Counted from the first letter of the stretch, positions 15,919 to 24,234 are shown. The stretch is DNA of 37,748 bases from Rhodopirellula sp. (GCA_012728855.1 JAAYEH010000363.1:1-37748); one strand, 5' to 3'. Notes: generated from the sequence alone by a model not told the origin. Translations and numbers: made by a program.

Positions 15919-16036
15919 AGATGTTTCGGAACCGGACCGGGTTGTTGTGGGAGGCAAGAACCAGCGGGCCGCGCTCCTTGCCGATCTGGTAGGCCGGCAG
16001 CCTGGCGTGAAGAGTCTCCCCATAGATCTCCTGGTT
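15896..16036 (-). pseudogene. DUF1080 domain protein, C-terminal remnant
   Basis: The minus strand encodes NQEIYGETLHARLPAYQIG then GPLVLASHNNPVRFRNIWLR and PLEEQ. The family I recall ends in a GP(I/L)xLQxHxNPVxFRNIWxRPL sequence, as in planctomycete 3-keto-disaccharide hydrolase-like (DUF1080) proteins. Nothing upstream on that strand looks like the rest of the domain, and no stop codon follows at the expected place. It is a fragment of about 47 codons. Confidence 0.6.
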
Positions 16037-16223
16037 GTGATGCCGCGTGAGCAACCCAATTCCGATTTGGGTTGCTCGCGACTTCTTGCCGGAACAATGC
16101 AGATGCGGCAGTTTGTCAAATAGCCCGCGATTCTTCTCTTGACGTGTTCGCGACCCCACCAGGGCCGCAGAAGCTGAGCCGGTCTCGATTCCGAGAAGCA
16201 GAGAGCGTTCAGTCCACCCGACC

Positions 16224-16252
16224 TTGACGCCCTGAAGGCTTCCTGGCATACT
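16224..16252 (+). promoter_or_regulatory. Promoter before glycosyltransferase gene (shared element)
   Basis: TTGACG (16224-16229) and CATACT (16247-16252) are separated by 17 nt, giving a leader of about 28 nt to the GTG at 16287. The surrounding 39 bp (16222-16260) match 22948-22986, upstream of the FemAB-like gene, at 32 positions. This includes the block TTCCTGGCA-x-ACTTCCGCCGC. Confidence 0.55.
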
Positions 16253-16286
16253 TCCGCCGCCTATCGATATTCGAGGTGAGTCCCGC

Positions 16287-17525
16287 GTGCGAATTCTCTA
16301 CCTACACCAGCACTTCACCACACCGGCGATGCCCGGCGGAACCCGTTCCTACGAGATGGCGCGGCGGTTCGTCGTCTCCGGGCATGAGGTCCATATGATC
16401 ACCGCCGATCGCCAGGCGGACGGCGGCGGTTGGCGCCAGACGAACGAGGCCGGCATCCACGTCCACTGGTGCGCGAACCGCTACTCAAACCAGATGAACT
16501 TCCGGGAGAGGATGGGGGCCTTTTTTCGGTTCGCCGGTCGGGCCGCGGGGCGCGCGGCCTCTTTGCCCGGCGATGTGATCTTTGCCAGCAGCACTCCGTT
16601 GACAATCGCACTGCCGGCGGTTTGGGCAGCCAAGAGAAAATCGATTCCGATGGTCTTCGAGGTGCGGGATCTTTGGCCGGAGATGCCGATTGCCGTCGGC
16701 GCGCTGCGAAGTCGGCCGGCGATCGTCGCCGCGCGATGGCTGGAACGATTCGCGTATCACCACTCCAAGCATGTCGTCGCTCTCTCGCCGGGTATGAAAG
16801 AGGGCGTGGTGGCCACCGGATACCCCGAAGACCGCGTGACCGTGATTCCCAATAGCTGCGACCTGCGAATGTTCCGTGTTGGACCGGAAGTCGGCCAAGC
16901 CTTCCGGCAGCGCTACGCATGGCTCCAGCACCGTCCCCTGGTGGTCTATGCTGGGACGCTGAATCTGCTCAACGACGTCGAATTCCTGGCAAGGCTTGCC
17001 GCCATCATTCTCCCGCAGAATCCCGAAGTGCGGTTCTTGGTGGTGGGCGAAGGGAGCAGGGAGCGATACTTCCGAGAACTGGCGGAAACATTGGGCGTGC
17101 TGGACCGCAACTTCTTCATGATGCCGATGCTGCCCAAGGCGGATATGCCGGCGATACTGTCCGCCGCCGACGTGGCCACGAGCTTGTTTGTCGACATCCG
17201 GCAGAACTGGGCCAACTCGGCAAACAAGGTATTTGACGCTCTCGCGGCAGGCCGGCCGGTTGCCATTAACCACAAAGGGTGGCTGGCCGATTTGATTGAC
17301 GAGACCGGATGCGGGCTCGTTCTCGATCCTCACGATCTGACGAGTTCGGCGGGGCGACTTCTGGCCGCCCTGCAGGATAGGGCCTGGTGCGACGCCGCAC
17401 GCGCGGCTGCTGCGCGCGTGGCCCAAGAGCGATTTGATCGCGACAAGCTGGCTCTGCAACTGGAGTCGGTTCTCGCCAATGCCGCGGGGGCCGCGGCGAT
17501 GCCGGCCGGACGCAAGGCGGCATGA
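16287..17525 (+). CDS. GT4-family glycosyltransferase (WbuB-like)
   Basis: The protein is 412 aa, starting at GTG 16287 with GAGGTGA 7 nt upstream. It has a GT-B fold. The N-terminal acceptor domain begins MRILYLHQHFTTPAMPGGTR, typical of WbuB-like enzymes. The C-terminal donor-binding domain has VIPNSCDLRMF, VVYAGTLNLLNDVEFL, FLVVGEGSRERYF and NSANKVFDALAAGRPV. It should transfer a sugar from a nucleotide donor to a lipid-linked acceptor on the cytoplasmic side. The WbuB similarity hints at an amino-sugar donor, but this is weak. It begins the glycan cluster and is followed after 67 nt by a phosphoglycosyl transferase. Confidence 0.9.
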   Translation: MRILYLHQHFTTPAMPGGTRSYEMARRFVVSGHEVHMITADRQADGGGWRQTNEAGIHVHWCANRYSNQMNFRERMGAFFRFAGRAAGRAASLPGDVIFASSTPLTIALPAVWAAKRKSIPMVFEVRDLWPEMPIAVGALRSRPAIVAARWLERFAYHHSKHVVALSPGMKEGVVATGYPEDRVTVIPNSCDLRMFRVGPEVGQAFRQRYAWLQHRPLVVYAGTLNLLNDVEFLARLAAIILPQNPEVRFLVVGEGSRERYFRELAETLGVLDRNFFMMPMLPKADMPAILSAADVATSLFVDIRQNWANSANKVFDALAAGRPVAINHKGWLADLIDETGCGLVLDPHDLTSSAGRLLAALQDRAWCDAARAAAARVAQERFDRDKLALQLESVLANAAGAAAMPAGRKAA

Positions 17526-17592
17526 CCCGGCGGCCAAAGAAAGAAGGCGACTCGATTGCCATGGTAAGTGCGAAGCGGAGAAGGCAGTCCCG

Positions 17593-18249
17593 ATGACTTC
17601 ACTCTCTTGGAAACGGCCGTTCGATGCCTTGGCAGCGGCCGGGTTGCTCGTTGTATTCGCGTTGTTGATGCTTCTCATCGCCGCGGCCGTTCGCCTCACA
17701 ATGGGCCGTCCGATCGTTTTTCGGCAGGTCCGCCCGGGCAAGGACCGCCGCCCGTTCACACTCTACAAGTTCCGCACGATGAGCGACGCTCGCGATAGCA
17801 GCGGTGAACTGCTGTGCGACGGCCAACGGCTGACGCGACTGGGACGACTGCTGCGCCAGACCAGTCTCGACGAGTTGCCACAGTTGTGGAACGTGTTGCG
17901 AGGCGACATGTCGCTCGTCGGGCCGCGTCCGCTGTTGATGCGCTATCTTCCCTACTATACCGATCGCGAGTCGCGGCGGTTTGCGGTGTTGCCGGGAATC
18001 ACCGGTTGGCAGCAGGTTCACGGCCGCAATCTGTTTGGCTGGGAGCACCGTCTGGAACTCGACGTTTGGTATGTCGAGCACATGTCGCCGTGGCTCGACC
18101 TGCGCATCCTCTGCTCCACGGTGGTGGCGGTGTTCACTCGCCGGGGCGTCGTGGTCGATCCACGGAGCACCGGTGGAAAGGATCTGGACGAAGAGCGAAG
18201 AGACCAGGCCGAGTTCCGCCGACCTCGCGCTCCGTCTGTCGCGGCCTGA
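17593..18249 (+). CDS. PglC-type phosphoglycosyl transferase (sugar transferase)
   Basis: The protein is 218 aa from ATG 17593 (MTSLSWKRPFDALAAA). One hydrophobic segment (12-34) would form the re-entrant membrane helix of monotopic phosphoglycosyl transferases. The catalytic Asp-Glu pair is D93-E94 in TSLDELPQLWNVLRGDMS, followed by LVGPRPLL, FRTMSDARDSSG upstream, and PGITGWQQVHGRN. The size is that of the short PglC/WecP-like class rather than the WbaP/WcaJ class with extra membrane helices. It should load a sugar-1-phosphate onto undecaprenyl phosphate, the first step of repeat-unit or glycan assembly. It likely shares a transcript with the upstream glycosyltransferase. Confidence 0.9.
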   Translation: MTSLSWKRPFDALAAAGLLVVFALLMLLIAAAVRLTMGRPIVFRQVRPGKDRRPFTLYKFRTMSDARDSSGELLCDGQRLTRLGRLLRQTSLDELPQLWNVLRGDMSLVGPRPLLMRYLPYYTDRESRRFAVLPGITGWQQVHGRNLFGWEHRLELDVWYVEHMSPWLDLRILCSTVVAVFTRRGVVVDPRSTGGKDLDEERRDQAEFRRPRAPSVAA

Positions 18250-18258
18250 CAATTGGTG

Positions 18259-18278
18259 GGGTGGACTTCAGTCCGCCC
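18259..18278 (+). terminator. Hairpin after sugar transferase gene
   Basis: GGGTGGAC (18259-18266) pairs with GTCCGCCC (18271-18278) across the loop TTCA. All eight pairs form if one G-U wobble is allowed. It starts 9 nt after the stop codon; there is no T-run. Confidence 0.45.
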
Positions 18279-18349
18279 TGCCCGTCCAATCGTGCTTGAC
18301 GGCGTAGCCGGCTCACGACGTGCGTCTCAAATCGCCGCCGGCAATGCTC

Positions 18350-18378
18350 TTGTTCCGATCGGGCCGGGCGCCTACAAT
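18350..18378 (+). promoter_or_regulatory. Promoter before deacetylase-E1-lipoyl operon
   Basis: TTGTTC (18350-18355) and TACAAT (18373-18378) are 17 nt apart. Transcription would start about 37 nt before the GTG at 18422. The -10 differs from consensus at one position. Confidence 0.55.
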
Positions 18379-18421
18379 CCCGCCACGAATTTCCGGACGC
18401 CCCAGACAGACGGAGATAGCC

Positions 18422-19366
18422 GTGTCGGAATGGATTCCTCGCGACAAACAGGCGGCGGTCTGTTTTAGCATTGACGATATCCACCCGGGCAAGTCGTCCG
18501 ATGCTTATGAAGCCGGGGGGGATCTGAATAAGGGGGTACTGGGCCGCTTGTGCTGGCTGCTCCGGCGGCACCCGAAGCTGGAGACGACCCTCTTTGTTAC
18601 CGCGGACTGGCGCGAGATCTCGCCCCACCCGACCCGCCGCATCCTCTCGCGGATCCCGGGCCTGCGCGATCGGGTATACCTCACACCGATCCTTCCCGAA
18701 GGGACAATGCATCTCGCGCGGCATCCCCGCTTTGTCCAGTTCCTCCGATCGATGCCGCGGACGTCGGTCGGCTTGCACGGCCTTCACCATGTGCGTAAAG
18801 GGCTCAAGCCGCTCGTCGAATTTCAGGATGAGAGCGTCGAGCAATGCCGGCGAACATTAGCGTCGGCTATTGCCGTCTTCCGGCAGGCGGGCATCGATTT
18901 CGTGCCTGGGATGTGCCCGCCGGCTTGGAATGCGCCTCCCAATCTGCTCGAAGCCATGGCCCAACTTGGCCTCACTTTTGTCGCCTCCGCTCGTGATGTG
19001 CGGACCGCGGTGGACTCCGCCGCGGTGACAAACATGAGTGGGATGAAAGGAATGCCGTTGATCTACCCGCAGCGAATTCAAGGCGGCCGCATGGTACAAA
19101 TCACCTCGAACTTCGCCGCCAACAACCCGATTGATCGGGCGCTTCAGATCGTTGAGTCGGGCGGGTTGTTGGCCATCAAAGCGCACGCAGTCAAAGAGGC
19201 GTTCGGCCGCACGGCGATCGACGGGCTGGACGAGCTCTACGCCAACTACTTGGATATCCTGCTTTCCACTTTGGAAGACCGCTACGGAGACTCGCTCTGG
19301 TGGACGTCGATGCACAAGATCGCCGAGCGCATGCTCGTGCCGATCCCACTACGGAAAGCGAGCTAA
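18422..19366 (+). CDS. NodB-like polysaccharide deacetylase family protein
   Basis: I chose GTG 18422 because a GGAG lies about 7 nt before it; the upstream frame is part of the promoter region. The product is 314 aa. The metal site of NodB-like deacetylases is recognisable: the Asp pair D18-D19 (CFSIDDIHPGK) and an HxxxH motif H119/H123 (VGLHGLHH). There is no signal peptide, so it probably acts in the cytoplasm on a nucleotide- or lipid-linked sugar. It resembles the DUF2334-like branch more than secreted chitin deacetylases. It ends 11 nt before E1 alpha and starts that operon. An alternative is a catalytically altered member that only binds sugar. Confidence 0.7.
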   Translation: MSEWIPRDKQAAVCFSIDDIHPGKSSDAYEAGGDLNKGVLGRLCWLLRRHPKLETTLFVTADWREISPHPTRRILSRIPGLRDRVYLTPILPEGTMHLARHPRFVQFLRSMPRTSVGLHGLHHVRKGLKPLVEFQDESVEQCRRTLASAIAVFRQAGIDFVPGMCPPAWNAPPNLLEAMAQLGLTFVASARDVRTAVDSAAVTNMSGMKGMPLIYPQRIQGGRMVQITSNFAANNPIDRALQIVESGGLLAIKAHAVKEAFGRTAIDGLDELYANYLDILLSTLEDRYGDSLWWTSMHKIAERMLVPIPLRKAS

Positions 19367-19377
19367 TTGACGATACC

Positions 19378-20361
19378 ATGACTATCGTTGCGAGCGGAAG
19401 CGGCACGGCATCTCTTCGAGGGCTCGACGGTCCCGTTGTTACGGGAGCCGATTGCGACAACTTCCTCCGTTATCGCGACATGCTGTTGATTCGCCGCGTC
19501 GAGGAGACGATCCTCGATCTGTTCAGCGAGGGCAAGGTCGGCGGCACCACGCACACATGCATCGGCCAGGAGGCAAACGCCGTTGGGCTCATCGGGCAAT
19601 TGCAGCCCAAGCGGGATTACGTCCTCAGCAATCATCGCAACCACGGACATTATCTGGCCTTCGGCGGACCGATCGATCGGCTGCTGGCCGAGATCATGGG
19701 CTACTCCACGGGCGTCTGCGGAGGGCGCGGCGGCAGCCAGCACATCAAGTACGGGCACTTCATGTCCAACGGTGTGCAGGGTGGAATCGCGCCGATCGGC
19801 GTGGGGCTGGCCTTCGGAGAAAAGAGGGCGGGGACCGGCGGAATCGTCGTTGTGTGTCTCGGCGACGGCACATTGGGCGAGGGGGTGGTGTACGAATCGC
19901 TCAACATGGCTTCGCTGTGGGAAGTGCCGCTGCTCTTCCTCGTTGAAAACAACCGTTACGCGCAGAGCACACCGATCCGGTTGGGTGTCAAAGGGTCGCT
20001 GATCGGTCGCGCGGAGCCATTCGGCATCCCGGCGACGGAAATCGACACGACAGACGTCGCCGAGATCGAGCCCTGGGCCAAGAAGGCGATCCGGCACGTT
20101 CGCGAAGAACAGATGCCCCTCTGGGCGGTGATCCACACCTATCGACTCGCCGCGCACAGCAAAGGCGACGATTCGCGCGATCCGGAAGAAGTCCAACGAT
20201 TCGCCGAGAGAGATCCGCTGCTGGTCCATGCCAAGCGTCTCGATGATCAGCGGTTGTCCGCGGCGGAGGCGTGGGTGGACGACGCCGTCGCCGCGGCTTT
20301 GCGGTCGGCAGCGGCCTCCGAGTTCTCGGCAACGGACAACCAACCACCGGTCACCCCATAA
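19378..20361 (+). CDS. 2-oxoacid dehydrogenase E1 alpha subunit
   Basis: The protein is 327 aa from ATG 19378. Its thiamine-diphosphate/Mg motif is GDG (162-164) ... NN (191-192) in VCLGDGTLGEGVVYESLN and LVENNRYAQST. The conserved blocks SNHRNHGHYLA and GGRGGSQH are present. It is similar to AcoA/PdhA-type alpha chains that decarboxylate a 2-oxo acid and reductively acylate a lipoyl group. The next gene, 12 nt on, is E1 beta, then a lipoyl-domain protein. No ordinary E2 or E3 gene follows. Its location within glycan genes argues against a role in central metabolism. Substrate (pyruvate or a branched-chain or sugar-derived 2-oxo acid) cannot be told from the sequence. Confidence 0.92.
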   Translation: MTIVASGSGTASLRGLDGPVVTGADCDNFLRYRDMLLIRRVEETILDLFSEGKVGGTTHTCIGQEANAVGLIGQLQPKRDYVLSNHRNHGHYLAFGGPIDRLLAEIMGYSTGVCGGRGGSQHIKYGHFMSNGVQGGIAPIGVGLAFGEKRAGTGGIVVVCLGDGTLGEGVVYESLNMASLWEVPLLFLVENNRYAQSTPIRLGVKGSLIGRAEPFGIPATEIDTTDVAEIEPWAKKAIRHVREEQMPLWAVIHTYRLAAHSKGDDSRDPEEVQRFAERDPLLVHAKRLDDQRLSAAEAWVDDAVAAALRSAAASEFSATDNQPPVTP

Positions 20362-20373
20362 CGAGCGAACCCC

Positions 20374-21384
20374 GTGAAACGAGTTCTCCAGCGTCTCAAC
20401 GAATCGCTGAGCGAGTGCATGCGTTCCGACCCGGACGTATTTGTGATCGGCGAGGACGTCCTGGATCCGTACGGCGGGGCGTTCAAGGTCACGAAGGGCC
20501 TTTCGTCGCGATATCCCGACCGCGTGCTCACCACGCCGATCAGCGAGGCCGGCATCGTGGGGTTTGCCGCCGGAATGGCGCTGCGCGGCTACAAGCCGGT
20601 GGTGGAGATCATGTTCGGCGATTTCGTGACACTCATTGCCGACCAGTTGATCAATCAGGTCTCCAAAATGACCTGGATGTATAACGAGAAAATCGACTTT
20701 CCCATGGTGGTTCGCGCGCCGATGGGCGGGCGACGCGGCTACGGCCCCACGCACAGCCAGACGCTGGAGCGGCTCTTCCTGGGCGTGCCCGGACTCGTTG
20801 TCGCTGCCATTTCTCCCGTCTTTGATCCCGGGGAGATCGTTCGTCGGGCTATCCTCGAGGTGGGGCAGCCCGTCTTCCTCGTCGAGAACAAGCTGCTCTA
20901 TCAGGAGATGGTCCTGGAGGAAGAGGCTCTCGAGGAGCGATTCGGTTTCTGCCGTAGCGACGATGTTGATCTGCTGCCGACGGTTACGCTCTCGCACGGC
21001 GATGAAGCGGATGTCACCTTGATTGCCTATGGCGGGATGGTGCCTCTGGTGCTCGACGCCGCCGAACGGTTGCATACCGAGGAGGAGTTGGACTGCGACG
21101 TCGTCGTGCCGCACCGTCTCTCTCCGTTGGCGATCGAGCCGCTGATCGAATCGGTTCGGCGGAGCCGCCGCGTGGTGGTGGTTGAAGAGGGCGTGGCGGC
21201 GTGGGGTTGGGGCGCCGAGGTTGTTGCCGCGCTTTCTGGAATTGCTCTGGAGGCACCGGCGGAGCGCGTGGGCGCGGCGATGAGTCCCATCCCGGCCAGC
21301 CGGCGCCAGGAACAAGAGGTTCTGCCGCAAATCGACGACGTTGTCGCCGCCGCCATCCGCACTGTCGACCGTACCTTCGCTTGA
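20374..21384 (+). CDS. 2-oxoacid dehydrogenase E1 beta subunit
   Basis: The protein is 336 aa, starting at GTG 20374 (MKRVLQRLNESLSECMRSDP), 12 nt after E1 alpha. Conserved features are VIGEDVLDPYGG, TTPISEAGIVGFAAGMAL with the catalytic E58 that activates thiamine diphosphate, GYGPTHSQTLE, and the C-terminal transketolase domain (LIAYGGMVPLVLDAAERL; VVVVEEGVAAWGWGAEV). Together with E1 alpha it should form an alpha2-beta2 enzyme. The gene is followed after 17 nt by the lipoyl-LbH gene, so all three are probably made together. Confidence 0.92.
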   Translation: MKRVLQRLNESLSECMRSDPDVFVIGEDVLDPYGGAFKVTKGLSSRYPDRVLTTPISEAGIVGFAAGMALRGYKPVVEIMFGDFVTLIADQLINQVSKMTWMYNEKIDFPMVVRAPMGGRRGYGPTHSQTLERLFLGVPGLVVAAISPVFDPGEIVRRAILEVGQPVFLVENKLLYQEMVLEEEALEERFGFCRSDDVDLLPTVTLSHGDEADVTLIAYGGMVPLVLDAAERLHTEEELDCDVVVPHRLSPLAIEPLIESVRRSRRVVVVEEGVAAWGWGAEVVAALSGIALEAPAERVGAAMSPIPASRRQEQEVLPQIDDVVAAAIRTVDRTFA

Positions 21385-21401
21385 CAGATCCCGAGGAGTC
21401 C

Positions 21402-22910
21402 ATGCTTCAAACGATCCACGTACCTCGGCTCAATGCGAACGAAGACGAACTGCTCATCGCCGACATTCTGGTTTCGGTCGGCGACGAGGTAGAGATTGGC
21501 CAGCCGGTGTTCGTGATTGAGTCGTCGAAGGCCACCGAGGACATCCTCGCCCAAACGGCGGGTTACGTCCGTCGCATAGCAGCGAAAGCCGGCCAGGTCT
21601 TGGCCGTCGGTGCGCCGGTTTGTTTCCTTACCGACACCGCAGACGAGCCGCTGCCGGACCTGTCGTTGGGCGAGACTTCCCCGTCGCAAGGTAAGGTCGC
21701 TGCCGAACCGGCCAAATTGTCCGCCAAACAGCGGCTGAAGGCGAAGCGAGCAGCTCCGAGGGTGGCCGCCCATGTCGCTGCCTCAGCCTCCGACTCACTC
21801 GAAGGACTTACCGACAGCTCCGAGATCCCGTGGGTCAAGCAGATGCGGGGTCGCATCGACGAGCATTGCGGCCCGGATCTCCAGCGGCGCGAACAGACCG
21901 TGGATCGGGCGGTTGCCTGTCCTTGCGCCGCCGACGGAGTGTTCCTCGCCGAGGGCGTTACGCTGGAGGAAGGGGCCACATTAACCGCGCGGAGGATCTA
22001 TCTCGATCGCAATGCCCACGTGGGGCGAAATACATCTCTGAAGGCCGACACGATCTATCTCGGTGCGGAGACTCGCATTAGCGGTAATGTGTCGCTTCAA
22101 GCCGGTGAGATTCTCATCGAAGACGGTGTGCTGATTGCCGGCGGGACGGCAGCCGATTTGTCCGGAGGGCAGACCGCCCACTCGCGGCTGATTGTCGGCG
22201 CAGCAAGCCTCATTGCGGGCAGCGTCAATTTGAACACCGCTTCCGAGATCCTGCTGGAACGCGAGTGTGCGATCAGCCCTCGTGCCATGCTCTTCACCCA
22301 CAGCTTCTGGCAGAGTGTGCTCGAAGGTTATCATCCGTTGTTTCAGTCGATCCGGATTTGCGAAAACGCCTGGATCGGCGCCGGCTGCCAGGTGTTGCCG
22401 GGCATAACCGTCGGGCCGGGATCGATTGTGATGTCCAACTCGACCGTGGTGCAGAACGTGCCCGCGGCGTGCCTTGCGGGGGGAGTGCCGGCCAAGGTCA
22501 TTCGCCGCGACATCCGCAGGGAACTCACGACGTCTGAAAAGCTTCGAATCGTCAAACAACTCCTCCGCGAGTTTGCGGAAAGTCTCCGATTCAAGAACTG
22601 CGAGGTCGCGTCGTCATCCGAGTTTGATGCGGTCATGGTGAGCCGGTCGGATATCGGCATGCGATCCATTGTGATTGCCGGCCCCGACGGCCCTGCGCCG
22701 ACGGAGCATCCCGAACGTGCGATCTTCTTGACACTCGTTTCGCCGATCACGCCTCTCTCCTCACAATCGGTTTTCGACCTCGAAGAGCGGACCTTCAGCG
22801 GAACCGAGGATCGAATCACCCATGAACTCCGTAACTTCCTCCGCCGCCGCGGCATTCGCTTCGCGCCGTACGCATGGAATTCGGACTATCGCAAGGGCAT
22901 CCTCGCCTAG
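21402..22910 (+). CDS. Lipoyl domain fused to left-handed beta-helix acyltransferase
   Basis: The protein is 502 aa, with GAGGAG 3 nt before ATG 21402. Residues 1-78 are a lipoyl/biotinyl domain with the modified lysine at K43 (VIESSKATEDI) and the usual G28 and G54 turns. Residues 80-140 are an Ala/Pro/Lys-rich linker like the mobile linkers of E2 proteins. Residues 180-370 are a left-handed beta-helix of hexapeptide repeats, with H300 (LFTHSFW) at the usual catalytic His position and the canonical closing AWIGAGCQVLPGITVGPG and GVPAKVIRR. Residues 375-502 are an unrecognised tail. The E2 CoA-acyltransferase core (HxxxDG) is absent. I infer that the acyl group made by E1 is handed from lipoyl-K43 to a sugar acceptor held by the beta-helix. 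Biotin instead of lipoate on K43 is possible. Confidence 0.88.
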   Translation: MLQTIHVPRLNANEDELLIADILVSVGDEVEIGQPVFVIESSKATEDILAQTAGYVRRIAAKAGQVLAVGAPVCFLTDTADEPLPDLSLGETSPSQGKVAAEPAKLSAKQRLKAKRAAPRVAAHVAASASDSLEGLTDSSEIPWVKQMRGRIDEHCGPDLQRREQTVDRAVACPCAADGVFLAEGVTLEEGATLTARRIYLDRNAHVGRNTSLKADTIYLGAETRISGNVSLQAGEILIEDGVLIAGGTAADLSGGQTAHSRLIVGAASLIAGSVNLNTASEILLERECAISPRAMLFTHSFWQSVLEGYHPLFQSIRICENAWIGAGCQVLPGITVGPGSIVMSNSTVVQNVPAACLAGGVPAKVIRRDIRRELTTSEKLRIVKQLLREFAESLRFKNCEVASSSEFDAVMVSRSDIGMRSIVIAGPDGPAPTEHPERAIFLTLVSPITPLSSQSVFDLEERTFSGTEDRITHELRNFLRRRGIRFAPYAWNSDYRKGILA

Positions 22911-22949
22911 AAATCGTCGGCAACAGGTTCACCACCGCGCAAGTTGCCC

Positions 22950-22978
22950 TTGACACCCCCGTGGGTTCCTGGCAGACT
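22950..22978 (+). promoter_or_regulatory. Promoter before FemAB-DegT genes (shared element)
   Basis: TTGACA (22950-22955) and CAGACT (22973-22978) are 17 nt apart. The 39 bp at 22948-22986 match the element before the glycosyltransferase gene (16222-16260). The leader to ATG 23102 would be about 117 nt. Confidence 0.5.
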
Positions 22979-23101
22979 TCCGCCGCAATTTGTCCCGGTA
23001 GGGAGACTACCCCGCCACGGCACATCCCGCGCAGGCCGTTGGCCGTTGCGGTTAAACGAGTTGGGTTGCGGCCGCAGGCCGCGTTAGGGAGAGGCTGCCC
23101 A

Positions 23102-24208
23102 ATGGCCAATTCCGAGAGTCGCTTGATTCCGATCGAAGAACCTGTTCGCTGGGACGACGCTCTGGCCCGCTGCGGTCGTTTCGATTGCTATCATTTGGCC
23201 GGTTATCATGCGCTGGCGAAATCGCGCCGCGAAGGAGAGCCGCACCTGCTGTTCTTCGAGCACGAAGGACATTGCGCGGCCCTGCCGATGCTCGTCCGTC
23301 CCGTGGCCACCGTCGAAGGGCTGGAGCACTGCGGCCTGGCGGATGCAGCGTCGGTCTACGGCTATCCCGGAGTAATCGCAACGATCCGAGAGTCCGATGC
23401 AGGGTCGGAATCCTTCCGCAAGGCATTCCACGACGCGTTGGGCCGCACGTTGGACTCGCTGGGCATAATCTCTCTGTTCCTCCGCCACAATCCGCTCATC
23501 GACACCGCCTGGCTGCTCGCGCCGAAGACCGACGCCCCGGCAATCGGGCCGACGGTTGCCATCGATCTGAGCCAGCCGGAGGAACAGCAATGGGCCGCCA
23601 TACGGAAAGACCACCGGCACGACATTCGACGCGCTCGAGACAACGGCATGGTCGTACGCGACGATGTGTCGTTCGCCGATCTGGACACGTTTCGACGGAT
23701 CTACACGGAAACAATGAACAGCCGGGAGGCCGACGATTACTACTATTTCGACTCCGACTATTTTGCCGGTCTCATCGGCCGTCTGCCGGGGCGAGTGAAG
23801 CTCCTCTTCTCGCAGAATCGCAACCAGACGGTCGCCGCGGCCATGTTTCTCCTCTGCGGCGACATCATCCAATACCACTTGAGCGGAACAGCGCCCGAGT
23901 TCAGCAGGGTTCGTGGAGGGATCAAAGTCATCCTCGACGCGATGCGTGTCTGGGGCGCACGAAACGGATACCGCTGGCTGCACCTGGGTGGCGGATTGGG
24001 CGCACGCCGTGATTCCCTCTTCGATTTCAAAGCGGGTTTTTCGAAGACGACTTTTAACTTTGCCACGACGCGACTGATACGCAATGCGGATGCCTACGAG
24101 GAACTCCGGTCGCGGCGGTCGCACTGGCTTCGCGAACAGGGGTTCGAGCCGTCCCAGGGCTTGTTCTTTCCGGCGTACCGCCAGACGCCGCTGCGGCGCG
24201 CGGCGTGA
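23102..24208 (+). CDS. FemAB/BioF2-type GNAT acyltransferase
   Basis: The protein is 368 aa from ATG 23102, with GGGAGAGG upstream. It has the tandem GNAT arrangement of FemAB-like/BioF2-like proteins. The linking signature is AIRKDHRHDIRRARDNGMVV (about 163-182), and a C-terminal GNAT-like half follows with AAAMFLLCGDIIQYHL and WLHLGGGLGARRDSL. FemAB enzymes use aminoacyl-tRNA to extend peptidoglycan peptides; the polysaccharide-cluster members are thought to acylate amino sugars. Here it lies 114 nt before a sugar aminotransferase, which favours the second role. No signal peptide or membrane segment is visible. Confidence 0.8.
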   Translation: MANSESRLIPIEEPVRWDDALARCGRFDCYHLAGYHALAKSRREGEPHLLFFEHEGHCAALPMLVRPVATVEGLEHCGLADAASVYGYPGVIATIRESDAGSESFRKAFHDALGRTLDSLGIISLFLRHNPLIDTAWLLAPKTDAPAIGPTVAIDLSQPEEQQWAAIRKDHRHDIRRARDNGMVVRDDVSFADLDTFRRIYTETMNSREADDYYYFDSDYFAGLIGRLPGRVKLLFSQNRNQTVAAAMFLLCGDIIQYHLSGTAPEFSRVRGGIKVILDAMRVWGARNGYRWLHLGGGLGARRDSLFDFKAGFSKTTFNFATTRLIRNADAYEELRSRRSHWLREQGFEPSQGLFFPAYRQTPLRRAA

Positions 24209-24234
24209 GAAAGGCAATTTGAACGGGCAGAGCA

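Noticed and set aside
16244..16260. Possible sigma-54 promoter (TGGCA...GC) in the shared 39-bp element
   Set aside because: The TGGCA half fits the -24 box, but the GC dinucleotide is not at the required distance in either copy. A -35/-10 reading fits better.
16485..17759. 424-codon open frame on the minus strand
   Set aside because: It is a shadow of the GT4 glycosyltransferase gene, which is clearly real.
19363..21330. 655-codon open frame on the minus strand
   Set aside because: It is antisense to the E1 alpha/beta genes, which have all their active-site motifs. Long antisense frames are expected with this codon bias.
19378..21384. E1 alpha/beta as the housekeeping pyruvate dehydrogenase
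   Set aside because: There is no ordinary E2 or E3 gene, and the genes are embedded in a glycan cluster with a lipoyl-LbH fusion.
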